Source: Syntrophaceae bacterium UBA6109
Lineage (GTDB): Bacteria > Desulfobacterota > Syntrophia > Syntrophales > UBA6109
DNA: 64,000 nt
Direction of reading: 5' to 3'
NCBI GenBank assembly: GCA_002428445.1
Contig: DIWJ01000044.1
Coordinates: forward strand, 62,001-126,000
How positions within the stretch are numbered: position 1 is the stretch's first letter; each line of letters starts with the position of its first letter. Below, in pieces: positions 34,510 through 42,775 of the stretch. The notes under the pieces were generated by a model, which was not told where the DNA came from, made no database searches, and worked only from the letters and a program-made list of their open reading frames with translations. The translations under genes were made by a program, and so were the position numbers.

Positions 34510-36081
34510 TTACAGCGGAATGTTGTTGTGTTTCTTGGGCGGCCGCACTTCGGCCTTGCCCTGCAGGGTCGAAAGGAGCATGGCAATGCGCTTTCTCGTT
34601 TCGCTCGGACGGATGATTTCCTCGATAATCCCCAGCTGCGCCGCGAAATAGGGATTGTTGAACTTCCCCTCGTACTCGGCGATCAGTTCTTTGCGTTTCG
34701 CCGCCGGATCGGCAGCGCTCTGAATTTCCTTCCGGTAGATGATATTGCAGGCCCCCTCGGCGCCCATGACGGCGATTTCCGCGGTCGGCCAGGCCATGAC
34801 GTAGTCGGCCCCGAGATGTTTGCTGCACATGGCGATATAGGCGCCGCCGTAGGCCTTGCGCGTGATGACGGTGATCTTCGGCACGGTCGCTTCGGAATAG
34901 GCGTGCAGGAGCTTTGCCCCGTGGTTGATGATCCCGGCCCATTCCTGCTGCGTTCCCGGCATATAGCCCGGCACATCGGTGAAGGTCAGCAGCGGAATGT
35001 TGAAAGCGTCGCAGAAGCGGATGAACCGGGACGCCTTGTCGGAGGCGTTGACGTCCAGGACTCCCGCCCCGAATTTCGGATTGTTGGCGATGACCCCCAC
35101 CGGCGTCCCGCCGATGCGGACAAAAGCGACCAGCATGTTCTTTGCCCAGTTGTCGTGCGGCTCGACCATCTCGCCGTTGTCCGCCACGGCGGCGACGACT
35201 TTCTTCATGTCGTAGGCGCGCGTGGACTTGTCGGGGATGATCCTGTCCAGTTCCGGGCAGAGTCGGTCCGCGCTGTCCGGGCATTCGCCCTTCGGCAGCG
35301 GACTGTGGCAGCTGTCCGGCAGGTAGGAGAGAAGCGTCTTGATCCGGTTGATGCAGTCCGCGTCGTTTTCCGTTGCGAAGTGGCAGACGCCGCTCTTGCA
35401 CGCATGCGCCATGGCGCCGCCCAACTCCTCGTGGGAGACCTCCTCGCCGATCACGGCCTTGATGACGTCGGGGCCGGTAATGTACATGTGGCTTGTCTTC
35501 TTGACCATGAAGACCCAGTCCGTAAGCGCCGGGGAATAGACCGCCCCGCCCGCCGTCGGCCCCATGATGGCGACGATCTGGGGGATGTAGCCGGAAGCGA
35601 TCGTGTTCCGGTAGAAGATGCCGCCATAGCCCTTGAGGGAAAGCACGCCCTCCTGAATGCGGGCTCCGCCTGAATCATTGATGGCGACGAAGGGCTTGCG
35701 GGCCTCGATCGCCATGTCCATGACTTTCCAGATCTTCTCGGCGTGCATCTCGCCGAGGCTTCCGCCCACGCTGGTAAAATCCTGAGAGGCCGCAAAAACC
35801 GTCCTGCCGTTCACCTTTCCGAATCCGGTAATCACGCCGTCGGCGTTGATTTCCTTCTCTCCGAGTCCGAACAGGGCCGAACGGTGTTTTACAAAAAGCT
35901 GAATCTCCTGGAAGGTCCCCTTGTCGAAGAGAAGATCCAGCCTTTCACGGGCAGACAATTTCCCCTGCTCATGCTGCTTTGCGACCGCCTTTTCTCCTCC
36001 CATGGTCATCAGGACATCGCGTTTCTGCTCGAAGGCCCCGATCTTTCCCTCCGTCGTTGTCTGCAAAGGCTCTTTTTCCAT
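34510..36081 (-). CDS. Acyl-CoA carboxyltransferase, biotin-dependent (PccB/MmdA type)
   Basis: 523 residues, both halves of the crotonase-fold carboxyltransferase present. Family segments: KLSARERLDLLFDKGTFQEI, ASQDFTSVGGSLGEMHAEKI, INDSGGARIQEGVLSL, GPTAGGAVYSPALTDW, SHEELGGA, and in the second half NASDKASRFIRFCDAFNIPL, FTDVPGYMPG, RKAYGGAYIAMCSKHLGAD and WPTAEIAVMGAEGA, VRPPKKHNNIPL. It transfers CO2 between biotin and propionyl-CoA or methylmalonyl-CoA; the biotin carrier and carboxylase or decarboxylase subunits are not in the window, though birA is. ATG 36081 is preferred; GAGGAGG is 12 bases upstream, while an ATG abutting that site seems too close. Confidence 0.9.
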   Translation of the reverse strand: MEKEPLQTTTEGKIGAFEQKRDVLMTMGGEKAVAKQHEQGKLSARERLDLLFDKGTFQEIQLFVKHRSALFGLGEKEINADGVITGFGKVNGRTVFAASQDFTSVGGSLGEMHAEKIWKVMDMAIEARKPFVAINDSGGARIQEGVLSLKGYGGIFYRNTIASGYIPQIVAIMGPTAGGAVYSPALTDWVFMVKKTSHMYITGPDVIKAVIGEEVSHEELGGAMAHACKSGVCHFATENDADCINRIKTLLSYLPDSCHSPLPKGECPDSADRLCPELDRIIPDKSTRAYDMKKVVAAVADNGEMVEPHDNWAKNMLVAFVRIGGTPVGVIANNPKFGAGVLDVNASDKASRFIRFCDAFNIPLLTFTDVPGYMPGTQQEWAGIINHGAKLLHAYSEATVPKITVITRKAYGGAYIAMCSKHLGADYVMAWPTAEIAVMGAEGACNIIYRKEIQSAADPAAKRKELIAEYEGKFNNPYFAAQLGIIEEIIRPSETRKRIAMLLSTLQGKAEVRPPKKHNNIPL

Positions 36082-36152
36082 GAAAACGTCCATCCTCCTC
36101 AAAATTGCTGATCTTTGACCCCGGGATCCATCCGAAATTGTCCTTTTCCTTC

Positions 36153-36181
36153 TTGACCTATCGGGTGCGCTGCGTTATAGG
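36153..36181 (+). promoter_or_regulatory. Sigma70 promoter for pgk
   Basis: TTGACC, a 17-bp spacer and TATAGG, about 125 bases upstream of pgk in the divergent gap with the carboxyltransferase gene. Confidence 0.6.
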
Positions 36182-36305
36182 AAAAGCCCGTGAACTACCC
36201 GAAGTCGTCATTCGTTTCTGGATGTGTAACCCATTGGTTTGGCAGCATTTTTAGTAATTCGGCGCGCATTCTAACTTTTTTGCGGAAAAATGGCAAGGAG
36301 GATCC

Positions 36306-37499
36306 ATGAAATTCATCGACGGCATCGACATCAGGGGAAAAAGGGTTCTGTTCCGCTTCGACTTCAACGTTCCGATGGACAGTTGTCTGAACATCACCGA
36401 TGATACCAGAATCCGGGCGGTGCTGCCGACGCTCAACTATGCACTGGATGAAAGCGCCATCCTCATCATGATGTCGCATCTTGGCCGGCCGAAGGGGAAG
36501 GTCATTTCCGACATGAGCCTCGCGCCGGTGGCGAAACGTCTTTCGCGGCTCCTGGGAAAGGAAGTCAAATTCGTCAAAGACTGCATCGGTCCCGAGGTCA
36601 AGAAGGCGATCGACGCGCTGAAGCCCGGGGAAATGATCCTGCTCGAGAACCTCCGCTTCCATGCTGAAGAGACGGCCAATGACGACAATTTTGCCAGGGA
36701 GTTGGCGAGCTACGGAGAAGTCTATATCGATGACGCCTTCGGGAATGCCCACCGCAGCCACGCTTCCAATGTCGCGATCACGAAATTCCTGAAGGAATGC
36801 GGGGCCGGTTTCCTGATCAAAAAAGAGCTCAATTATATCGGCAAGGCGCTCGAGAAGCCGGCAAGACCCTTCGTCGCGATCGCCGGGGGATCGAAGGTTT
36901 CCGGGAAACTCGAGGTCCTGAGCCACCTCGTCAAGAAGGTCGACAAGATGATCATTGGCGGCGGCATGGCCTTCACATTCCTCAAGGCCCTGGGGTACGA
37001 GGTCGGGCGTTCCATCGTTGAGGACGAACTCCTCGAAAAGGCCAGGGAGATCATGGATTCGGCCCGGAAACAGGGCGTCAAGCTCTATCTGCCCGTCGAT
37101 TGCGTCATCGCCGAAAACAAGAGTGCGGAGGCGGAAACGAAGATTGTCCCCGTACAGGAGATCAATATCAACTGGACCGGGCTGGATATCGGCCCGGCGA
37201 CGATTACGCTGTTCAGCGAAGCCCTGACGAACGCCAAGACGATCATCTGGAACGGGCCGATGGGCATGTTCGAGATCGATGCGTTCAGCCGCGGCACTTC
37301 AGCCTTGGCCCACAGCGTGGCGAATTCCTACGCCCAGACGATCGTGGGCGGCGGAGATACGGACGTCGCGATCCACCGGGCGGGGGAGAGCGACAAGATC
37401 ACCTACATCTCGACAGGCGGCGGCGCTTTTCTCGAGTACCTGGAAGGCAACGGCCTCCCGGCGCTGGAAGCGCTCGAACGGTGCAGCGAAAACAAGTGA
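36306..37499 (+). CDS. pgk: Phosphoglycerate kinase
   Basis: 397 residues, standard length. N-terminal 3-phosphoglycerate site: [45 protein letters not shown]-terminal nucleotide site: [63 protein letters not shown]. The unusual element is Gly-Asn in DDAFGNAHR (usually GTAHR). A sigma70-type promoter and a clean ribosome site (AAGGAGG) precede it and a terminator follows, so it is probably monocistronic. With the permuted iPGM at 24 kb it serves lower glycolysis or gluconeogenesis. Confidence 0.97.
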   Translation: MKFIDGIDIRGKRVLFRFDFNVPMDSCLNITDDTRIRAVLPTLNYALDESAILIMMSHLGRPKGKVISDMSLAPVAKRLSRLLGKEVKFVKDCIGPEVKKAIDALKPGEMILLENLRFHAEETANDDNFARELASYGEVYIDDAFGNAHRSHASNVAITKFLKECGAGFLIKKELNYIGKALEKPARPFVAIAGGSKVSGKLEVLSHLVKKVDKMIIGGGMAFTFLKALGYEVGRSIVEDELLEKAREIMDSARKQGVKLYLPVDCVIAENKSAEAETKIVPVQEININWTGLDIGPATITLFSEALTNAKTIIWNGPMGMFEIDAFSRGTSALAHSVANSYAQTIVGGGDTDVAIHRAGESDKITYISTGGGAFLEYLEGNGLPALEALERCSENK

Positions 37500-37524
37500 T
37501 TCGGTCCTGACGTGCCGATTTTCC

Positions 37525-37552
37525 GGGGGGAGGCCGACCTCCCCCTTTTTCT
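37525..37552 (+). terminator. Terminator after pgk
   Basis: GGGGGAGG and CCTCCCCC, four-base loop, then TTTTTC. The truA start lies only 16 bases beyond, so truA may need read-through or a promoter within pgk. Confidence 0.85.
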
Positions 37553-37567
37553 TCCGCCGTATTCCTC

Positions 37568-38320
37568 ATGGATAAAGGTCCGGAAAGAACACTTCGCCTG
37601 GTGATCGAATACGACGGGACGGCGTACCGCGGCTGGCAGCGCCAGGCCGAAGGCCCGACCATCCAGGAGGTCCTGGAAGAGAAGGTCGCGATCATGACGG
37701 GGGAACCCGTCGGCGTCATCGGTTCCGGTCGGACCGATGCCGGCGTTCATGCCCTCAACCAGGTCGCCTCCTTCCGCACGACGTCGCAGATCCCGCCGCT
37801 GGGGTTCCTCCGCGGTCTCAACAGCCTTCTGCCTGCCGACATCGTCGTCAAGGAGCTGGTCGACGCCGGGCCCGCCTTCCACGCCCGCCGGGATGTCAAG
37901 ACAAAGATCTACTTCTATCGCATCTTCAATGGTCTTGCCCGTCCGGCGATCTATCGCCATTATGCCTGGCATATCATCAAACCGCTTTCCATCGATCGCA
38001 TGAGACAGGCCGCCGCCCATCTGGTGGGCAGGCACGACTTCACATCCTTTTGCTCCGTCCATTGCGACATCGAAGATCACGTCCGCACGATCTCCAGCCT
38101 TCTGGTCGAGGGGCCGGAGAACGGGGTCGTCAAGATCTCCGTGGAAGCCGACGGATTCCTGCGGCATATGGTCAGAATACTCGCCGGCACGCTGGCAGAA
38201 ACCGGCCTCGGCAGGTTTGCGCCGGACGACCTCCAGGAGATTCTCGCCGCCCTCGACAGGCGGCGGGCGGGGATGACGGCGCCGGCTTGCGGCCTGTTCC
38301 TGAAAGAAGTGAAATATTGA
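37568..38320 (+). CDS. truA: tRNA pseudouridine(38-40) synthase
   Basis: 250 residues. TruA signatures: IEYDGTAYRGWQRQ, GSGRTDAGVHALNQVASF with the catalytic Asp, FHARRDVKTKIYFY, and GRHDFTSFCS, then GFLRHMVRILAGTL. It isomerises uridines in the anticodon stem-loop of tRNAs. It starts 16 bases after the pgk terminator stem; no ribosome site is strong. rfbD follows 26 bases after. Confidence 0.94.
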   Translation: MDKGPERTLRLVIEYDGTAYRGWQRQAEGPTIQEVLEEKVAIMTGEPVGVIGSGRTDAGVHALNQVASFRTTSQIPPLGFLRGLNSLLPADIVVKELVDAGPAFHARRDVKTKIYFYRIFNGLARPAIYRHYAWHIIKPLSIDRMRQAAAHLVGRHDFTSFCSVHCDIEDHVRTISSLLVEGPENGVVKISVEADGFLRHMVRILAGTLAETGLGRFAPDDLQEILAALDRRRAGMTAPACGLFLKEVKY

Positions 38321-38346
38321 TCGAGACTGCAACGGGAAGGAGCATC

Positions 38347-39192
38347 ATGAAAATTCTCATTCTGGGACACAAGGGAATGCTGGGCGCCGATCTTCGCACA
38401 CGGCTTGCCGCCGGACACGAGGTCGTCGGGAAGGATATCGACGAAATCGACATTACCGATGCCTCGGCATGCCTCGATGCAATCGGGGAGACCCAACCGG
38501 ATATCGTGATCAACGCCGCCGCCTTCACCGACGTGGACGGGTGCGAGTCGAACCGGGACGGCTGCTTTGCCGTCAATGCCCTCGCCGTGGAAAATATCGC
38601 ATCGGCCTGCAGGCCGCAAAATATCCCGATCGTCCATTTCAGCACCGACTATATTTTCGACGGCGGCAAGGGATCGCCTTACGTCGAGGAGGATCCTCCG
38701 CGCCCTCTCAACGTATACGGTCAATCGAAGCTCAAGGGGGAAGAACTCCTCCTGGCATCCTCCGACAATGTTCTCCTGATCCGGTCACAGTGGCTGTATG
38801 GGGCGCACGGGAAAAACTTCGTGCGTGCAATCCTGGAGAAGGGCAGGAGTCTCGATGTCGTCGAGGTGGTGGACGACCAGATCGGCTCCCCGACCTATAC
38901 GGCGGACCTGGCGCAGGCGGTGCAGAGACTGATCGAAACGGGTCAGCGGGGCATCTTCCACGTGACGAACCGGGGCAGCTGCAGCTGGTTCGAATTTGCC
39001 AAAAAGATATTTGAATTCGCCGGGATGAACGGTGTGCAGGTCCGGCCCATCAAGTCTTTGCAGCTCGTCCGACCGGCGAAGCGGCCTGCCTACAGCGTCT
39101 TCAGCTGCCGCAAATTCATCGAAGCGACGGGAAAGGCCATGCGGTTCTGGCAGGTCGCCCTCAACGACTACCTCAGCGGGACGGGGTATTGA
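38347..39192 (+). CDS. rfbD: dTDP-4-dehydrorhamnose reductase
   Basis: 281 residues from ATG 38347, preceded by GGGAAGGAGC. Short-chain dehydrogenase fold with the NAD(P) loop LGHKGMLGADL, VINAAAFTDVDGCE, HFSTDYIFDGGKGSPYVEED, the catalytic YGQSK (Tyr and Lys), RSQWLYGAHGKNFV and a C-terminal RPAYSVFSCRKF. It reduces the last sugar intermediate of dTDP-rhamnose for O-antigen or other glycans; rfbA, rfbB and rfbC are not in the window. The stop codon TGA is shared with the first bases of repeat copy D. Confidence 0.92.
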   Translation: MKILILGHKGMLGADLRTRLAAGHEVVGKDIDEIDITDASACLDAIGETQPDIVINAAAFTDVDGCESNRDGCFAVNALAVENIASACRPQNIPIVHFSTDYIFDGGKGSPYVEEDPPRPLNVYGQSKLKGEELLLASSDNVLLIRSQWLYGAHGKNFVRAILEKGRSLDVVEVVDDQIGSPTYTADLAQAVQRLIETGQRGIFHVTNRGSCSWFEFAKKIFEFAGMNGVQVRPIKSLQLVRPAKRPAYSVFSCRKFIEATGKAMRFWQVALNDYLSGTGY

Positions 39193-39309
39193 ATCCGGCA
39201 GCGAGCGCATTCCCCGCGGCTTGCCGCGGGGAAGCGAGCGAATGATGTTCAAGATCGCTTCCTTGGGGATCGAAGATTCTCCGGAGCTTGCTCCGGAGAG
39301 CTTCAATTC
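39190..39309 (+). repeat. Dispersed repeat family 1, copy D (most regular copy)
   Basis: Begins TGAATCCGGCAGCGAGCG, its TGA being the rfbD stop. Hairpin 1 is CCCCGCGGC-TT-GCCGCGGGG and hairpin 2 is CTCCGGAGC-TT-GCTCCGGAG, both perfect 9-bp stems with a TT loop. It ends GAGAGCTTCAATT. The rest of the gap (39310-39518) shows no further feature I can name. Confidence 0.9.
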
Positions 39310-39518
39310 TTCCGCGAAGGAGGAAGAGCCCTGCAGGACGGCAGCGCGCGATGTCGGAGTCCGTCGCAAATCGTCTTGACGGTAAACAACAATTCCATTA
39401 TATTTCCACGACCAATTCCATCGAAAAAAGAAGAGTGTCTTTGTGCTCCGCCTTCGACGTTTGCCGGGACTCGCGAACGCCGCGAAGCGGAAGTCAATCT
39501 ACGGGATGGAGTCGTTCG

Positions 39519-40628
39519 ATGAAAAATCTTTTCGTAATCCTGTTCTCGGTGACGTTCCTGCTCTTCTGCAGTTCCGCCGGCGCGCAGTCCCGCGTCCGGG
39601 CGGACGGCATGTCGACGATTCACAAGAACCTGGTGGACATCGCCCGCGACAAGGCCATCGAAAACGCCCAGCGCAATGCCGTCGAAAAGGCCGTCGGCGT
39701 GATGATTACCAGTACGTCCGAAGTGGAGAATTACCAGCTGAAGCTGGACCGCATCCTCTCCGAGTCCCGGGGGTTCATCAACACCTACAAGGTCATCTCC
39801 GAGAAGAAAGACGGGGATTCGTACTTCGTGACCATTGAAGCGGACATCGGATCGGGAAAACTCAAGGACCGCATGCAGGCGATCAACCTCATCATCGCGC
39901 GCAAATCGAAACCACGCCTCATGATTCTCTTCGGGGAGCAGGCTCAGAAAGACGCCTTGGCCGAGGCGGCGATGGCGAAATACTTCCTCTCGAAGGGTTT
40001 CAAGGTGGTTGATGCCGAGGCCGTTCGGAAGAGCAAGGAAAACCTCCAGAATCTGGCTTCGGACCGAAAGGCGGTCACGGATATGGCGCACCGCTACGGC
40101 GCCGAGGTGGTCATTCTGGGGCGGGCAGAGGCGACGAGCCAGTCCTTCAACGTGGGCGGGATCGAGATGCATTCCAACAAGGTCATCGTCTCGGCAAAAG
40201 TCATCAACGGCGATACCGGGGAAGTGCTGGCGACGGAGAACGAAACGAAGTCGGCTCCGGGGATGAAAGGGGATATCAAGGCAATCACCGAGGACGTCTC
40301 CCTGAAGATCGCCCGCAACATGCTGGATTCCGTACTGGAGCGCTGGTCGTCGGAGCTCGCCAATACGGCGACGGTAAAGCTGATCGCATCGGGGCTGGGC
40401 GGCTATGAGGACCTGATGAAGTTCAAGGACATGGTTGCCCAGGAGGTCAAGGGGTTCAAGGAAATGCAGCAGCGCGCCTTCCATCAGGGCAGGGTCGAGC
40501 TGGACGTGGAGCTCCGGGGAAATACGCAGGGCATGGCCGACGATGTCGCCGCCATGTCCCTCAGCAATCGCAAAGTGAAGATTCTGGAGATCACGCCCAA
40601 CCGGATCGAGGTTCGACTGTTGCCGTGA
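39519..40628 (+). CDS. Exported FlgT/LPP20-like protein
   Basis: 369 residues from ATG 39519. A signal peptide (MKNLFVILFSVTFLLFCSSAGAQS) is followed by a domain (residues about 30-130) of the LPP20/FlgT N-terminal kind: DIARDKAIENAQRNAVEKAVG, ESRGFINTYKVISEKKDGDSYFV, then EADIGSGKL. The middle (residues 135-270) resembles the FlgT/CsgG-like mid-domain that holds a conserved RLMILF...AEAAMAKYFLSKGFKVVDA segment and GAEVVILGRAEA. The C-terminal 100 residues contain ELDVELRGNTQGMADDVAAM. FlgT is a periplasmic flagellar ring protein, but no flagellar genes lie here; this opens a cluster of six exported proteins, all same strand, so an envelope complex is more likely. Confidence 0.7.
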   Translation: MKNLFVILFSVTFLLFCSSAGAQSRVRADGMSTIHKNLVDIARDKAIENAQRNAVEKAVGVMITSTSEVENYQLKLDRILSESRGFINTYKVISEKKDGDSYFVTIEADIGSGKLKDRMQAINLIIARKSKPRLMILFGEQAQKDALAEAAMAKYFLSKGFKVVDAEAVRKSKENLQNLASDRKAVTDMAHRYGAEVVILGRAEATSQSFNVGGIEMHSNKVIVSAKVINGDTGEVLATENETKSAPGMKGDIKAITEDVSLKIARNMLDSVLERWSSELANTATVKLIASGLGGYEDLMKFKDMVAQEVKGFKEMQQRAFHQGRVELDVELRGNTQGMADDVAAMSLSNRKVKILEITPNRIEVRLLP

Positions 40629-40730
40629 ACCGGGGCGCAGCCGCCTTCGGCCGTCCCGAAGGGAAAAGAAGGGCTGCCCGGTGTGGAATGATTTGAGAGG
40701 ATCTGTGACGACACGAAGAGGGAGGATCGA

Positions 40731-42716
40731 ATGAAAAGAAAAAATTCTTTCTGGACGCTGATGGGCCTGTTTTGCGCAGTCCTGTTGTTCGGATGTGTGC
40801 AGAGCGAGAACTACAAAACGGGCTTTGAACTGAGCCAGAACAACCGCTGGGAAGACGCGATCGCCTATTTCGAAAAAGCGGTCCAGGAAGATCCGGGCAA
40901 TCAGGAATACAAAGACGCCTTGGTGAAAGCCAGGCAGGTCTCGGCCAGAAGCCGCTATGAAAAGGCCCGCCAGGCGGCGTCCGCCGCCGAACCGACTGTG
41001 CCCGTTCTCGAGAGGATAGCCAGGGATGCGGATGCGGCCTCGAAACTGGACCCCGGGAACAAGGACATCCGGTCCTTTTCCGACGGTCTCAAAACGAAAG
41101 TCGCGGCCCTTCAGACCCAGGTGAAGACGTTGTACGGTCAGGCCGAAACCGATCTTCAGAAGGAGGACTGGGCGGCGGCGACCGCAAAGCTGCGCCAGGT
41201 GAACAAGCTCTACCCGGGTTACGAGGACGCCGGAAACCGCCTCAACAAGGCGGAGCAGGAAGGCGCGAAAATCCTGTACCAGCAGGGGATTGCACTGGGC
41301 AAGCAGGAGGACTGGAAGATGGCCGCGGCGTCTTTCAAGGCGGCGATGGACATCAATCCCAGGTACTATGACGTGGCCAAACTGTACGAGGCGGCCAAGG
41401 CCAAGGACACCCCCGATTATTTTCTGAAGGAAGCGGACAAGGCGGAAAAGGCCCAGAGTTGGGAGCGGGCCATCCTGATGTACGAGAAGGCCGGCGAGTA
41501 CATGCCGGACAGCCAGGCGCTGCCGAAGAAGCTGGACGGGTTGCGCGCCAAGGTAGCCCAGCTTTATCTCGATGACGCGGTGAAGCTTCTGAAGGCGGGG
41601 AAACTGCAGGCCGCCGTCAGGAAAGCGGAAGTGGTCAAGAATTACGTCCCCGACATCCAGGGCGACCCGATCTTCAGGGAACTTGTGAACAACCTTTGCA
41701 CCAAACTGTACGAACGCGGTGAGAAGTACGGCGAAAAGGAGATGTGGGGCAACGCACTGGTCTGGTACCAGAAGGTCGAAGCGCTCAATCCCTCCTTCCC
41801 GGGGCTTTTCCAGAAAGTCATCGAGGTCAAGGATCATATCAATCGCCGCATCAAGAAATCGATCGCCGTTTTCGATTTCAGCAGTCCGAGCAATAACAAG
41901 GACGCGGGGAAGATCGCCGCCAACAAGCTCATCACCTATCTGCACAAGAACGCCAGCGGTGATCTGCGCATCATCGAGCGGGAAAACCTCCAGTCGATCC
42001 TGCGTGAGATGCAGCTGGGCCAGACGGGTCTGGTGGACATCAAGGCGGCCCAGACGGTCGGCAAGATGCGCGGCATCGACACCTTCATCATGGGCGACGT
42101 CCTGCACTTCGAGGCCCGGACGACGGACAGCCCAAGCACCAGCCAGGTCAAGGTGCTGGTCGATGAAGAAGATGTCCGCAATCCGGAGTTTTCCGACTGG
42201 CTCATCATGAATCCGAAGCCGACGCCGGAGGACATGAAAAACGCACCGCCCCGCACCATGAAGAAACGCAATTACCAGTTCATTTCGTACCGTCAGGGTT
42301 CGGCGAAGATCAGTGCCCTGATCGAGGTTTCCTACAAGCTGGTCGACACCTCGACGGGGGAAAATGTCTTCACCAATACGATTGCGGGCAAGCTCATCAA
42401 GGACGACAAGTATCAGGACGCCGTTGCGGCGGCGAGCATTCCCCACGACCCTCTGGAGTTGCCCACCGAGGTGGAAGTCATGGATGAACTGACCAACGCC
42501 AAGATCATGGAGATGGGACAGAGCGTACTGAAAAACTATCAGAGCCTCGAGGTGGAGTATTTCAACCAGGCTCAGCAACTCCAGAAGCGCAGAAGCGTGG
42601 AGCAGGCTGTGGAGAAATACATCGACGCCGTCTATGACGAGCGATCGAAGGGGATTTCAACGCCGATCACGAAGAATTCACTGGCTTCGATCGAGCAGCT
42701 GATCCTCGATAAATAA
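40731..42716 (+). CDS. TPR-CsgG-like lipoprotein
   Basis: 661 residues. Lipobox LFGC gives Cys22. Residues about 25-350 are tetratricopeptide-like helical pairs (ENYKTGFELSQNNRWEDAIA, YFEKAVQEDPGNQEYKDALV, and several later GNALVWYQKVEALNPSFPG-like units). The second half is CsgG-like: KKSIAVFDFSSPSNN, then LRIIERENLQSILREMQLGQ, RGIDTFIMGDVLHFEA, and VSYKLVDTSTGENVFTNTIA. CsgG domains form outer-membrane secretion pores (curli) or associated lipoproteins; joined to a TPR domain this could be a pore with a docking platform. A GGAGG ribosome site precedes it. Pore formation is inference. Confidence 0.75.
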   Translation: MKRKNSFWTLMGLFCAVLLFGCVQSENYKTGFELSQNNRWEDAIAYFEKAVQEDPGNQEYKDALVKARQVSARSRYEKARQAASAAEPTVPVLERIARDADAASKLDPGNKDIRSFSDGLKTKVAALQTQVKTLYGQAETDLQKEDWAAATAKLRQVNKLYPGYEDAGNRLNKAEQEGAKILYQQGIALGKQEDWKMAAASFKAAMDINPRYYDVAKLYEAAKAKDTPDYFLKEADKAEKAQSWERAILMYEKAGEYMPDSQALPKKLDGLRAKVAQLYLDDAVKLLKAGKLQAAVRKAEVVKNYVPDIQGDPIFRELVNNLCTKLYERGEKYGEKEMWGNALVWYQKVEALNPSFPGLFQKVIEVKDHINRRIKKSIAVFDFSSPSNNKDAGKIAANKLITYLHKNASGDLRIIERENLQSILREMQLGQTGLVDIKAAQTVGKMRGIDTFIMGDVLHFEARTTDSPSTSQVKVLVDEEDVRNPEFSDWLIMNPKPTPEDMKNAPPRTMKKRNYQFISYRQGSAKISALIEVSYKLVDTSTGENVFTNTIAGKLIKDDKYQDAVAAASIPHDPLELPTEVEVMDELTNAKIMEMGQSVLKNYQSLEVEYFNQAQQLQKRRSVEQAVEKYIDAVYDERSKGISTPITKNSLASIEQLILDK

Positions 42717-42727
42717 GGAACAGAGCC

Positions 42728-42762
42728 GGCCCGGTCGTCCTTCCGACGCCCGGGCCTTATTT
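42728..42762 (+). terminator. Hairpin between cluster genes (terminator or attenuator)
   Basis: GGCCCGG and CCGGGCC enclose an inner CGTC/GACG stem with a five-base loop, followed by TTATTTC. The U-tract is short, so partial termination or mRNA-end protection is possible. Confidence 0.5.
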
Positions 42763-42775
42763 CGGGAGGGGTGCA

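Noticed and set aside
34510..36081. Cys-rich segment of the carboxyltransferase as a novel insertion
   Set aside because: The corresponding region occurs in ordinary PccB/MmdA proteins, with similar length and a conserved NYLP-type helix.
39519..40628. FlgT as evidence for a flagellar locus
   Set aside because: No flagellar structural gene lies in the window; the domain is shared with LPP20 and related envelope proteins.
39303..42578. Minus-strand open frame of 1091 codons
   Set aside because: Shadow of the FlgT-like and TPR-CsgG genes; no start signal or domain.
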